Part shown: in pieces, positions 1 through 7,710 of the stretch
How the letters are laid out: each line of letters begins with the position of its first letter
How positions within the stretch are numbered: position 1 is the first letter of the stretch
NCBI GenBank assembly: GCA_947383275.1
Contig: CANDCW010000086.1
Location: forward strand, 1-9,467
Length of the DNA: 9,467 bases
Direction: 5' to 3'
Origin: an uncultured Bacillota bacterium
GTDB lineage: Bacteria > Bacillota > Clostridia > Oscillospirales > Oscillospiraceae
Notes under the pieces: model-generated
What the model saw: the letters and a program-made list of their open reading frames with translations, nothing else
What the model was told of the DNA's origin: nothing
Database searches by the model: none
Made by a program: the position numbers and the translations under genes

Positions 1-2190
1 GGCGCAGTGCTCCAGCACCGCCCGGGCGATGGCCATGCCGTCGTAGGTGGAGGTCCCCCGGCCGATCTCGTCCAGGATGAGTAGGGAACGGCGGGTGGCG
101 CTGCGGAGCAGCGCGGCCACCTCGGTCATCTCCACCATAAAGGTGGACTGGCCCGAGGAGAGGTCATCGCTGGCTCCGATGCGGGTGAACACCCGGTCCA
201 CCACCCCGATGCGGGCGGAGCGAGCGGGGACGAAGGAACCCATCTGGGCCATGAGCACGATGAGGGCCACTTGGCGCATGTAGGTGGACTTGCCCGCCAT
301 ATTGGGGCCGGTAATGATGGCGGCCAGGTCGTCTCCGCCGTCCATGTGGGTGTCGTTGGGGACGAAGGGGGCGCCCTTGAGCATCTTTTCTACCACCGGG
401 TGGCGGCCCTCCACGATGGTCAGTGCATCGGAGCCGTCCACCTGGGGCATGCAGTAGTGGTTGGCCGCAGCCACAGCGGCGAAGGATCGGAGCACGTCCA
501 CCTGAGCCAGGGCGGCGGCGGTCTTTTGAATCTGGTCCACCTGGGCGCAGACCGCCTCCTTCAGCTGGCAGAACAGCTGGTATTCCAAGGCGGTCACCTG
601 GTCCTGGGCGGACAAAATCGCGTGCTCCAGCTCCTTCAGCTCCGGGGAGATGTAGCGTTCGGCGTTGACGGTGGTCTGCTTCCGGGTCCAGTGTTCCGGG
701 ACCAGCCCGGTCTGGGCTTTGGCCACCTCGATGTAGTAGCCGAACACCTTGTTGGAGGTGATCTTCATGTTCTTGATGCCGGTCTGCTCCTTGGTTTTGA
801 CCTCCATGTCGATAATGCGGCCGCTGGCGTTGGTGAGCAGATCCCGCAGCTCGTCCACCTGGGCGCTGTAGCCCGGGCGGATGAAGCCCCCCTCCCGGAC
901 GGAGAAGGGCAGGGGTTTCTCGTCCTCGTCCCGGATGCCGCTGTCCAGCAGAGCGCGCAGCTCGGGCAGGTCGTCCAGCTGCCCCCGCAGCTCCTGGAGC
1001 AGGGGGGAGGGGCAGTGGGAGAGCAGCTCCCGGATGTGGGGCAGCTTCCCCAGCCCGGCGGACAGGGCGGCCAGGTCCCGGCATCCGGCAGAGCCGTATA
1101 CCACCCGGCCGGCCAGCCGTTCCAGGTCGGAGACCTCCCGCAGGGCGGCGGCCAGCTCCTCCCGGGTAATGGCATCCTCTACCAGGTCGGAAACCCCCTG
1201 CTGCCGGCGGGCAATCCGGGCCGGGGAGAGGAGGGGCCGCTCCAGCCAGCCCCGCATCAGACGCCCGCCCATGGCGGTTTTGGTCTTGTCCAGCACCCAG
1301 AGCAGGGAGCCCTTTTTCTCCTTGCCCCGCATGGTGGCGGTGAGCTCCAGGGTCTGACGGGCGGTGAGATCCAGCTCCATGAACTGCCCGGCGGTGTAGT
1401 AGGTGAGGGTGGAGATGTGGCTCAGGTCGGTTTTCTGGGTCTCATACAAATAGGCCAGCAGGCCTCCGGCGGCTTGAACCGCGGCCTCGTCCTGGGGCGG
1501 GACGGTCGGCAGGCCGCTTTGGAATTGCTTTTCCGCCAGGGGCCGGGCGGCGGCGGAGCGGAACCGGGCCTCTCCGCCGTTCTCACATAGGCAGCCCAGC
1601 CGCTCCTTGAGGAAGGGGACCAGCCCCTCCGCGTTCCAGGCCCCCGAGGATAGCACCGCCTCGGCGGGGTGGAACCGGGCCAGCTCGTTTTGCAGATGGC
1701 CCAGGCCCTCCTCCCCGGCGGGAAAGGAGGAGGCGTACACCTCGCCGGTGGAGATGTCGCACATGCACAGGCCCCAGGCGGCGCAGTCCATGTAGACGGC
1801 GCAGATGTAGTTGTTTTTGCTGTCCTCCAGCATAGAGGAGGCGATCACGGTGCCTGGGGTGACCACCCGGATAATGTTCCGGTCCACCAGGCCCTTGGCC
1901 AGGGCGGGGTCCTCGGTCTGCTCGCAGATAGCCACTTTGTAGCCCTTGGCAATAAGCCGGGCGATATAGCTGTCGCTGGAGTGGTAGGGCACGCCGCACA
2001 TAGGGGTGCGCTCCTCCGGGGGCTTGTTCCGGTCCCGGGTGGTGAGGGTCAGGTCCAGCTCTTTGGACACCAGCTTGGCGTCCTCGTTGAACATCTCGTA
2101 AAAGTCTCCCAGCCGGAAAAACAGGATGGAATCCGGGTTCTGGGCTTTGATATCCAGATATTGCTGCATCATGGGGGTGGTCTCCGGCAT
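1..2190 (-). CDS. mutS: DNA mismatch repair protein MutS (3' end outside window)
   Basis: MutS recognises base mismatches and small loops in new DNA and starts repair with MutL. The frame is open for 730 codons with no stop, so the C-terminus lies past the left edge. MutS is usually about 850-880 residues, so roughly 130-150 are missing. The N-terminal mismatch-binding domain has the FYE motif (F30-Y31-E32, within LGDFYEMF) that inserts Phe at the mismatch. The C-terminal ATPase shows Walker A GPNMAGKST at 628-636, the signature stretch SSGQSTFMVEM, and Walker B LLILDEIGRGTS with D707. No frameshift is seen. The ATG at 2190 is preceded by AGAAGGTG (2196-2203) with a 5-base spacer, and the protein then begins MPETTPMMQQY as MutS proteins do. 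The start is 21 bp after the miaB stop, so the two are probably cotranscribed. In Firmicutes mutL commonly follows mutS. Confidence 0.97.
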   Translation of the reverse strand, partial: MPETTPMMQQYLDIKAQNPDSILFFRLGDFYEMFNEDAKLVSKELDLTLTTRDRNKPPEERTPMCGVPYHSSDSYIARLIAKGYKVAICEQTEDPALAKGLVDRNIIRVVTPGTVIASSMLEDSKNNYICAVYMDCAAWGLCMCDISTGEVYASSFPAGEEGLGHLQNELARFHPAEAVLSSGAWNAEGLVPFLKERLGCLCENGGEARFRSAAARPLAEKQFQSGLPTVPPQDEAAVQAAGGLLAYLYETQKTDLSHISTLTYYTAGQFMELDLTARQTLELTATMRGKEKKGSLLWVLDKTKTAMGGRLMRGWLERPLLSPARIARRQQGVSDLVEDAITREELAAALREVSDLERLAGRVVYGSAGCRDLAALSAGLGKLPHIRELLSHCPSPLLQELRGQLDDLPELRALLDSGIRDEDEKPLPFSVREGGFIRPGYSAQVDELRDLLTNASGRIIDMEVKTKEQTGIKNMKITSNKVFGYYIEVAKAQTGLVPEHWTRKQTTVNAERYISPELKELEHAILSAQDQVTALEYQLFCQLKEAVCAQVDQIQKTAAALAQVDVLRSFAAVAAANHYCMPQVDGSDALTIVEGRHPVVEKMLKGAPFVPNDTHMDGGDDLAAIITGPNMAGKSTYMRQVALIVLMAQMGSFVPARSARIGVVDRVFTRIGASDDLSSGQSTFMVEMTEVAALLRSATRRSLLILDEIGRGTSTYDGMAIARAVLEHCA

Positions 2191-2211
2191 GGAGGCACCT
2201 TCTTTCCATTT

Positions 2212-3621
2212 TTATACCAATTCTCCCAACAGCGACCACCTATTGGCCCCGGTAATTTTCACGTCCCGGAACTGGCCCAGGGCGGACTTATCGCCGGTGG
2301 TCCGGACCAGGCGGTTGCCCGGGGTGCGGGCGGTGAGCGGATATCGCTCGTCGCCGGAGGTCCCGTCGATGAGGCACCGGAGGGTCCTGCCCACATAGGC
2401 GGCGTGCTTTTCCTCGGAAATCTGGTCCTGAAGGGCGATGAGGCGGTTGAAGTTGGCCAGCTTTTCCTCCCGGGGCATGGGGTCGTCCATTTTGGCGGCG
2501 GGGGTTCCCTGCCGGGGGGAGTAGATAAAGGTGAACAGGGCGTCGAACCGGACTTCCTCCAGTACCTTGAGGGTGTCCTCAAACTCTTCTGTGGTCTCCC
2601 CGGGAAAGCCCACAATAATGTCGGAGGTGAGGACAATGCCGGGGATCAGAGCCTTCAAGGCCCTGATTTTCTCCAAATACTCCGCCCGGGTGTGTCGGCG
2701 GTTCATCGCCTTGAGGATGCGGTCGTTCCCCGCCTGAAAGGGCAGGTGGAGCACCGGGGCCACTTTTTCGCACTTGGCCATGGTCTCAAACAGCCGCAAC
2801 GTGGCATCCTTGGGGTGGGACGTCATGAAGCGGATGAGGAAATCTCCGGGGATGGCGTTTACCTCCTCCAGAAGGGTGGAAAAGTCCATGGGTTCGGCCA
2901 GATCCCTGCCGTAGGAGTTGACGTTCTGGCCCAGGAGGGTGATGTCCTTGTACCCCTCCTCCACCAGCTGCCGCACCTCGGCCAGGATGTCCGGCCGCCC
3001 GCGGGACCGCTCCCGGCCCCGGACATAGGGAACAATGCAGTAGGTACAGAAGTTGTTGCAGCCATACATGATGGACACCCAGGCTTTGATTTTGTCCTGC
3101 CGCACCACCGGAATGCCCTCGGCGATGGAGCCGGCCTCGTCCTCTGTCTGAAAAATCCGCCCCCGCTGGGTGAGCAGGGTGTGGACCATCTCTGGAAACC
3201 TCCACAGGGCGTGGGGGCCGAAGACTAGGTCTACATGGCGGTAGGACTCCCGCAGCCTTTGGGCGGCGTGGGGCTGCTGCACCATACACCCGCACAGGCA
3301 GATGAGAGTGTCCGGATGCCGCCGCTTTATGTGGACCAGGGCGCCCGCGTTGCCGAATACCCGCTGCTCTGCGTGCTCCCGGATGGCGCAGGTGTTGATG
3401 ACGATAATCCGGGCCTGTTCCTCGTCGCTGGTAAAGCCGAAGCCCATCTGCTCCAGATAACCCCGGAGACGCTCGGAATCGGCCTCGTTTTGCTGGCAGC
3501 CGTAGGTATCCACAAAGGCCAGGGGCCGGTCCGGCCATTGGGCGGTCAGCCGGGCGATGGCTTGGCAGTATTCCAGCTGCCGCTGAACGCCGGCGGGGGA
3601 GATGACGGTGGTGCGTTCCAT
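2212..3621 (-). CDS. miaB: tRNA-2-methylthio-N6-dimethylallyladenosine synthase MiaB
   Basis: MiaB is a radical-SAM methylthiotransferase that converts i6A37 to ms2i6A37 in tRNAs reading UNN codons. The product is 469 residues, normal for the family. The N-terminal methylthiotransferase domain holds the three cluster cysteines C42 (DTYGCQQNEAD), C78 (NTCAIRE) and C112 (CGCM). The radical-SAM domain has CxxxCxxC at C188, C192 and C195 (MYGCNNFCTYC), followed by IVPYVRGRERSR, which is typical of MiaB rather than MtaB or RimO. A TRAM RNA-binding domain occupies about residues 400-469. An in-frame start 24 codons upstream (3693) would lie inside the candidate promoter; the ATG at 3621 has a GGAGG site 5 bases ahead and is preferred. 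mutS follows 21 bp downstream. In B. subtilis miaB (ymcB) lies near mutS but with ymcA and cotE between them; here they adjoin directly. Confidence 0.96.
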   Translation of the reverse strand: MERTTVISPAGVQRQLEYCQAIARLTAQWPDRPLAFVDTYGCQQNEADSERLRGYLEQMGFGFTSDEEQARIIVINTCAIREHAEQRVFGNAGALVHIKRRHPDTLICLCGCMVQQPHAAQRLRESYRHVDLVFGPHALWRFPEMVHTLLTQRGRIFQTEDEAGSIAEGIPVVRQDKIKAWVSIMYGCNNFCTYCIVPYVRGRERSRGRPDILAEVRQLVEEGYKDITLLGQNVNSYGRDLAEPMDFSTLLEEVNAIPGDFLIRFMTSHPKDATLRLFETMAKCEKVAPVLHLPFQAGNDRILKAMNRRHTRAEYLEKIRALKALIPGIVLTSDIIVGFPGETTEEFEDTLKVLEEVRFDALFTFIYSPRQGTPAAKMDDPMPREEKLANFNRLIALQDQISEEKHAAYVGRTLRCLIDGTSGDERYPLTARTPGNRLVRTTGDKSALGQFRDVKITGANRWSLLGELV

Positions 3622-3626
3622 AAAAA

Positions 3627-3632
3627 CCTCCA
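3627..3632 (-). promoter_or_regulatory. miaB ribosome binding site
   Basis: The minus strand reads TGGAGG, then TTTTT, then ATG. This strong Shine-Dalgarno site fixes the miaB start at 3621 and argues against the longer in-frame reading from 3693. Confidence 0.85.
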
Positions 3633-3664
3633 AGAGTGTGTTCAAACGCTGTGTTAACCCATCC

Positions 3665-3693
3665 AGTATACTATCTTTTCCGGAAAAACACAA
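3665..3693 (-). promoter_or_regulatory. Candidate sigma-A promoter for miaB-mutS
   Basis: On the minus strand TTGTGT (3688-3693) is separated by exactly 17 bases from TATACT (3665-3670). The -10 matches consensus at 5 of 6 positions and the -35 at only 3 of 6. The spacer contains the perfect 12-bp palindrome TTTTCCGGAAAA (3676-3687). The predicted transcription start is near 3658, giving a leader of about 37 bases. Motif reading only. Confidence 0.5.
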
Positions 3694-3708
3694 GGGAATT
3701 TCACGCTG

Positions 3709-3737
3709 TCATATCTGTTCCCGGCGCCTCATAAGCT
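3709..3737 (+). promoter_or_regulatory. Weak candidate sigma-E promoter for spoIIP
   Basis: TCATATCT (3709-3716) resembles the sigma-E -35 (TCATATTT) and is followed after 13 bases by CATAAGCT (3730-3737), which keeps the CATA core and the final T of CATACAAT. spoIIP is a mother-cell sigma-E gene in B. subtilis, so such a promoter is expected. The -10 matches only about 5 of 8 positions, so this is a suggestion. No convincing sigma-A promoter was found for this gene. Confidence 0.3.
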
Positions 3738-3755
3738 GAATACAACAACAGCTTA
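3732..3755 (+). repeat. 7-bp inverted repeat ahead of spoIIP
   Basis: TAAGCTG (3732-3738) and CAGCTTA (3749-3755) are perfect reverse complements separated by AATACAACAA. The pair ends 8 bases before the AAGGAG ribosome site. If the sigma-E-like promoter is real, the left arm overlaps its -10 and the start point falls in the gap, which would suit an operator. If transcription starts further upstream, the element would be a short leader hairpin. Confidence 0.5.
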
Positions 3756-3776
3756 CGCAGGATAAGGAGTGGTACT

Positions 3777-4928
3777 ATGGGGAATCGAGTGGGACGTGCC
3801 CTGCGCCGGGGGGTGGCGCTGGGCCTGGTGCTGGCGGCGGGCTGGGGGATCAGCCTGACAGCGGACCTGTCCGGGGTGGGCGGCAGGCTGGCCGGACTGG
3901 GGGAGGAGCCCTCCTTGGCGGTGGCCCTGATGGCCTCTCGGCTAGGGGAGCTGCCCGGCAGGAAGAAGGGGCTGACAGGTTGGGGCCGCCTGCTGCTGAA
4001 CAGCACCCCCCTTCTGGAGCTGGGGGAGGAGCGGGTGCTGGCACTGCGGGCCGTCCGGGACAGCGCGGACGCCCCCGGCGCCCCCGCCCCCCCGGACGGT
4101 GAGGACGAAGATCTGCCCGACCTGCGCCCCGTGCCTGACGGGGAGGGCATTGTGGAGATGACCGGGCAGGGGAAGGAGGGGAGCCAGTATCTGTCCGACG
4201 GCGGGGTGTACGTCTACAACCGCACCGGATGGGAACTGGACTCCTCCCTGCTGAGCCAGGGAACGGTGGATGTCCCTCTGGGGGAGGGCCCCCAGATTTT
4301 GATTGTCCATACCCACGGCAGCGAGGCGTACTCCATGACGGACGGGGACCTCTATGAGGAAAGCGACCCCTACCGTACCACTGACTGCACCCACAACGTG
4401 GTCCGGGTTGGGGAGGAGATGGCTACCGTGTTCAGAACCTATGGCTTTCAAGTGATTCATGACACCACGCTGTGCGATTACCCCTCCTACAACGGGGCCT
4501 ACGACCGGTCCAAAGCCGTGGTAGAGCAGTGGATGGCCCAGTACCCCACCATCAAGGTGGTGCTGGACGTCCACCGGGACGCCCTGGTGGGCAGCGGGGG
4601 GGAGGTATACAAGATGGTGTCGGTAGAGGCGGGGCGGAAGGTGGCGCAGGTGATGATGGTGCTGGGCACCGACGCCGGCGGGGCGGACCACCCCCGGTGG
4701 AAGGACAACATGGCTTTTGCCCTGCGCCTGCAGCGGAATCTGGTGAAGGGCTACGCCAGCCTGGTGCGGCCTACCGTCCTGCGCAAGAGCCGCTATAACC
4801 AGCAGCTGTGCCCCGGGTCTATTCTGGTCGAGGTGGGTGGGCACGGCAACACCCTCTCTGAGGCCATCGCCGGGGGGCGGCTGTGGGCGGACAACGTGGC
4901 CAGGACGCTTTTAGAGATGAAGCAGTAG
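3777..4928 (+). CDS. spoIIP: Stage II sporulation protein P (SpoIIP)
   Basis: SpoIIP is a membrane-anchored peptidoglycan amidase/endopeptidase that works with SpoIID and SpoIIM to thin septal peptidoglycan and drive engulfment of the forespore. The 383-residue length is normal. Residues about 8-30 form an N-terminal membrane anchor (GVALGLVLAAGWG). A Pro/Asp/Glu-rich linker follows at about 95-122. The catalytic domain shows the family motifs HTHGSE (178-183), DVHRD (264-268), a lone MVLGTDAGG stretch, RYNQQLCPGS and VEVGGHGN (351-358). H178, H180, H266 and E352 are likely metal-binding or catalytic residues by family knowledge. The ATG at 3777 follows AAGGAG (3764-3769) with a 7-base spacer. 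The gene is monocistronic, divergent from miaB and closed by a terminator. It shows that the host forms endospores or descends from spore formers. Confidence 0.95.
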   Translation: MGNRVGRALRRGVALGLVLAAGWGISLTADLSGVGGRLAGLGEEPSLAVALMASRLGELPGRKKGLTGWGRLLLNSTPLLELGEERVLALRAVRDSADAPGAPAPPDGEDEDLPDLRPVPDGEGIVEMTGQGKEGSQYLSDGGVYVYNRTGWELDSSLLSQGTVDVPLGEGPQILIVHTHGSEAYSMTDGDLYEESDPYRTTDCTHNVVRVGEEMATVFRTYGFQVIHDTTLCDYPSYNGAYDRSKAVVEQWMAQYPTIKVVLDVHRDALVGSGGEVYKMVSVEAGRKVAQVMMVLGTDAGGADHPRWKDNMAFALRLQRNLVKGYASLVRPTVLRKSRYNQQLCPGSILVEVGGHGNTLSEAIAGGRLWADNVARTLLEMKQ

Positions 4929-4948
4929 AAAATCCGCCGGGATAAGCG

Positions 4949-4979
4949 TCCCGCCGGAAAGCCCCGGCGGGAATTTTTT
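4949..4979 (+). terminator. Intrinsic terminator of spoIIP
   Basis: A perfect 9-bp stem pairs TCCCGCCGG (4949-4957) with CCGGCGGGA (4964-4972) around a 6-base AAAGCC loop, then A and six T residues (4974-4979). It begins 20 bases after the spoIIP stop and separates spoIIP from the ATPase gene. Confidence 0.9.
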
Positions 4980-4998
4980 CTCTCTCGACAAATTTCCC

Positions 4999-5028
4999 CT
5001 GAAAAGTGGACAGCCTCCCCGCTATACT
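4999..5028 (+). promoter_or_regulatory. Candidate sigma-A promoter for the P-type ATPase gene
   Basis: CTGAAA (4999-5004, 4 of 6 to TTGACA) lies 18 bases before TATACT (5023-5028, 5 of 6 to TATAAT). The predicted start near 5035 gives a leader of about 22 bases that includes the ribosome site. The position just after the spoIIP terminator supports independent transcription. Confidence 0.5.
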
Positions 5029-5040
5029 GGAAGAAACTGG

Positions 5041-5047
5041 AAGGGAG
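5041..5047 (+). promoter_or_regulatory. ATPase ribosome binding site
   Basis: AAGGGAG lies 9 bases before the ATG at 5057. It decides the start: an in-frame GTG at 5006 would add 17 residues but has no ribosome site and precedes the candidate -10. Confidence 0.7.
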
Positions 5048-5056
5048 AGCGATAGC

Positions 5057-7702
5057 ATGGGCGACTGGCACAGCCTGCGCCTGCCGCAGGTGATGAAGCA
5101 ATTGGAGGGCCGGGCCCAGGGCCTGACGGAGCGGGAGGCGGCCCAGCGGCTGGAAAAATACGGGCCCAACCAGCTGGCCCAGCCTGAGCCGCCGGGGCTG
5201 TTCCTGCGCATTTTAGGCCAGCTGAAGGACCCTATGATCCTGGTCCTTTTGGCTGCGGCGGCACTGTCCCTGCTGGCCAGCGGCGGGGAGGACTGGCTGG
5301 ATGGGGTTATTATTCTGGTCATTGTGGTGGTAAACGGCGTCATTTCCATCACGCAGGAGGACCACGCTCAGCAGGCCCTGGAGGAGCTGCGGCGCATGTC
5401 CTCCCCGCAGGCCAGCGTCCTGCGGGAGGGAAGGCGGCACAAGGTTGCCGCCTCCGCCCTGGTGCCCGGGGATGTTATCCTGCTGGAGGCCGGAGACCAG
5501 GTGCCGGCGGACGCCCGAATTATAGAGTGCAGCCGCCTGCAAGCCGATGAGTCGGCCATGACCGGGGAGTCGGTTCCGGTGGAAAAACAGGCGGCGGAGG
5601 CCCTCCCGGCGGACACCCCCCTGGGAGACCAGGTAAATATGCTTATTTCAGGCACTCTGATTACCGCCGGCCGGGGGACGGCCCTGGTGGTTGCCACCGG
5701 CATGGACACCCAGATGGGGCACATTGCCGGGCTCCTTCTGGAGAGCGGCGAGGGAGATACCCCCCTCCAAAGGCGAATGGGGGAAATCTCCAAATCTCTG
5801 TCCTTTTTGTGCCTGGCGGTGTGCGCGGTCATGTTTGGGGTGGGGCTGTTCCAGGGGAAGGAGATTTTGGACATGTTCCTTACCGCCGTTTCCCTGGCGG
5901 TAGCGGCTATCCCGGAGGGGCTGCCCGCTATTGTAACCATTGTGCTGGCCCTGGGGGTTCAGAGGCTGGCGGCCCGGAACGCCATTGTGAAAAAGCTGCC
6001 GGCGGTGGAGACTCTGGGCTGTGCCGGGGTGATCTGCTCGGACAAGACGGGCACCCTTACCCAGAACAGGATGACGGTGCAGCAGGTATGGCTCACCCCC
6101 GGGGCCCGGCGGCGGGACGCTATGCTGGCGGGATGCTTGTGCTCCGATGCCCGGCTGAGCTGGAAGGCGGGGGCCCCTGCCGCCTCTGGGGACCCCACCG
6201 AGGGGGCGCTGGTGGTAGCCGCCGCCCGGGACGGCGTGGACCAGAACCGGGAATTGGAGTGCTGGCGCCGGGTGGCGGACATCCCGTTCGACTCCAACCG
6301 GAAGCTGATGACAACGGTACATACCGACCCCGGCGGCGGCTGGACGGCCATGGTAAAGGGCGCCCCTGACGTGCTGCTGGAGCGGTGTTCCAATACGCCC
6401 AAGGGGCCCATGACCCAGGCCGACCGGGCCCGGGTGCTGGCCGCCAACGAGGAGATGGCGAATCGGGCCCTGCGGGTGATCGCCGTGGCCCGGCGGGAGC
6501 TGCGCAGCCTGCCCGCGGATCTGGAGCCGCGGATGGTGGAGAGCGGGCTGACCTTTCTGGGCCTGTTCGGCCTGATGGACCCGCCCCGGCCCGAGGTGCG
6601 GGCAGCGGTGGCCAAATGCCATATGGCGGGGGTGCGTCCGGTGATGATTACCGGCGACCACCGGGCCACGGCCATAGCGGTGGCCAAGGAGCTGGATATT
6701 GCGCGCCCCGGCGACTGGTCGGTAACTGGCGCGGAGCTGGACTTTATCCCCCAGGAGGTGCTGGAGGAGGACATTGAAAAATTTGCCGTGTTTGCCCGGG
6801 TGTCCCCGGAGCACAAGATGCGGATTGTCCAGGCGTGGCAGAAACGGGGGAAGGTGGTGGCCATGACCGGGGACGGCGTCAATGACGCCCCCGCTCTGAA
6901 GGCGGCGGACATCGGCTGCGCCATGGGAAAAACAGGAACCGATGTGGCCAAGGGCGCGGCGGATATGATTTTGACCGACGACAACTTTTCCACCATCGTC
7001 TCCGCCATTGAGGAGGGGCGGGGGATTTACGCCAACATTCGCAAGGCGGTCCACTATCTGCTCTCCTGCAACATCGGGGAAATTTTCACCATCTTTGCGG
7101 CAACCTTGCTGGGCTTTGGGCAGATGCCCCTGGTCCCGGTGCAGCTGCTGTGGCTCAACCTGGTGACCGACTCCCTCCCCGCACTGGCGCTGGGCGTGGA
7201 GCCGGTGGAGGAGGGGGTCATGGAGGAGGCGCCCCGGGATGCCAGCGCCGGGCTGTTTGACCGCAAGTTTTCCCTGCGCCTGGCATGGCAGGGGCTGATG
7301 GTGGGAGGGCTCACTCTGGCGGCCTACTTTTTAGGCTTCACCCGCCTGGCCCGGCCGGGCATGGAGGGGGCCGCAGCCAACACCATGGCCTTTGCCACCT
7401 TGACCCTGTGCCAGCTGTTCCACGCGTTCAACGTGCGCAGCGAGGACCGCTCCCTGTTTGCCCAGGGGGTGCTGTCCAACCCGGCCATGAACCGGGCCTT
7501 CCTGGCGGGACTGGCTATGCAGCTGTCCGTGCTGCTTGTGCCGCCCCTCCAGGGGGTGTTCTCCGTGGTCCCTATGACGCCCGCCCAGTGGTGTACCGTT
7601 CTGGCTTTGGCCGCGGCGCCCATTCCCATCTGCGAGTGGGCCAAAGCCCTGGGGCACAAAAAAACGGCGGAGGCCGCGGCTGGAGAGCCGGCCGTAAAAT
7701 AG
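5057..7702 (+). CDS. Type II (SERCA-like) calcium-translocating P-type ATPase
   Basis: An 881-residue ATP-driven cation pump of the plasma membrane, by homology exporting Ca2+. Related to B. subtilis YloB and Listeria LMCA1. Order of motifs: N-terminal cation-ATPase domain (GLTEREAAQRLEKYGPNQL), M1-M2 at about 60-105, A-domain TGES (169-172), M4 PEGLP (286-290), phosphorylation site DKTGT with D329, nucleotide-binding KGAPD (434-438), TGD (532-534) and hinge TGDGVNDAP (604-612), then M5-M10. Likely Ca2+ ligands by alignment to SERCA: E287 in M4, N672 and E675 in M5, N701, T704 and D705 in M6. The SERCA M8 glutamate appears replaced by T783. It has its own promoter and terminator. The neighbour spoIIP is a sporulation gene, but there is no direct evidence of shared control. 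Specificity for Ca2+ rather than Mn2+ is inferred. Confidence 0.93.
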   Translation: MGDWHSLRLPQVMKQLEGRAQGLTEREAAQRLEKYGPNQLAQPEPPGLFLRILGQLKDPMILVLLAAAALSLLASGGEDWLDGVIILVIVVVNGVISITQEDHAQQALEELRRMSSPQASVLREGRRHKVAASALVPGDVILLEAGDQVPADARIIECSRLQADESAMTGESVPVEKQAAEALPADTPLGDQVNMLISGTLITAGRGTALVVATGMDTQMGHIAGLLLESGEGDTPLQRRMGEISKSLSFLCLAVCAVMFGVGLFQGKEILDMFLTAVSLAVAAIPEGLPAIVTIVLALGVQRLAARNAIVKKLPAVETLGCAGVICSDKTGTLTQNRMTVQQVWLTPGARRRDAMLAGCLCSDARLSWKAGAPAASGDPTEGALVVAAARDGVDQNRELECWRRVADIPFDSNRKLMTTVHTDPGGGWTAMVKGAPDVLLERCSNTPKGPMTQADRARVLAANEEMANRALRVIAVARRELRSLPADLEPRMVESGLTFLGLFGLMDPPRPEVRAAVAKCHMAGVRPVMITGDHRATAIAVAKELDIARPGDWSVTGAELDFIPQEVLEEDIEKFAVFARVSPEHKMRIVQAWQKRGKVVAMTGDGVNDAPALKAADIGCAMGKTGTDVAKGAADMILTDDNFSTIVSAIEEGRGIYANIRKAVHYLLSCNIGEIFTIFAATLLGFGQMPLVPVQLLWLNLVTDSLPALALGVEPVEEGVMEEAPRDASAGLFDRKFSLRLAWQGLMVGGLTLAAYFLGFTRLARPGMEGAAANTMAFATLTLCQLFHAFNVRSEDRSLFAQGVLSNPAMNRAFLAGLAMQLSVLLVPPLQGVFSVVPMTPAQWCTVLALAAAPIPICEWAKALGHKKTAEAAAGEPAVK

Positions 7703-7710
7703 TTAAGAGC

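Noticed and set aside
271..1590. Long open frame (439 codons) on the plus strand opposite mutS
   Set aside because: Its translation is low-complexity and Gly/Leu/Val/Gln-rich with no recognisable domain, and it lies opposite intact mutS codons. Long antisense frames are expected in GC-rich genes.
1669..3228. Long open frame (519 codons) on the plus strand spanning the mutS-miaB junction
   Set aside because: It crosses two well-identified genes in antisense, shows no family motifs, and has the biased composition of a shadow frame.
3622..3693. Upstream in-frame start for miaB at 3693
   Set aside because: The extra 24 residues overlap the candidate promoter and the GGAGG site that serves the ATG at 3621.
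3739..3746. AATACAAC as a sigma-E -10 for spoIIP
   Set aside because: It resembles CATACAAT more closely than 3730-3737 does, but lies 22 bases from the TCATATCT element, too far, and no other -35 is in register.
3942..4844. 300-codon minus-strand frame opposite spoIIP
   Set aside because: Antisense shadow of a clear SpoIIP catalytic domain; no motif of its own.
4985..5012. TCGACA (4985-4990) or TGGACA (5007-5012) as the -35 of the ATPase promoter
   Set aside because: Spacers to TATACT would be 32 and 10 bases, outside the workable range; CTGAAA at 18 bases fits better.
5006..5056. GTG at 5006 as an alternative ATPase start
   Set aside because: No ribosome site before it, and it would place the candidate -10 inside the coding region. 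The ATG at 5057 has AAGGGAG in place.
5648..7054. Long open frame (468 codons) on the minus strand opposite the ATPase gene
   Set aside because: His/Gly/Pro-rich composition without domains; the opposite strand encodes every P-type ATPase motif.
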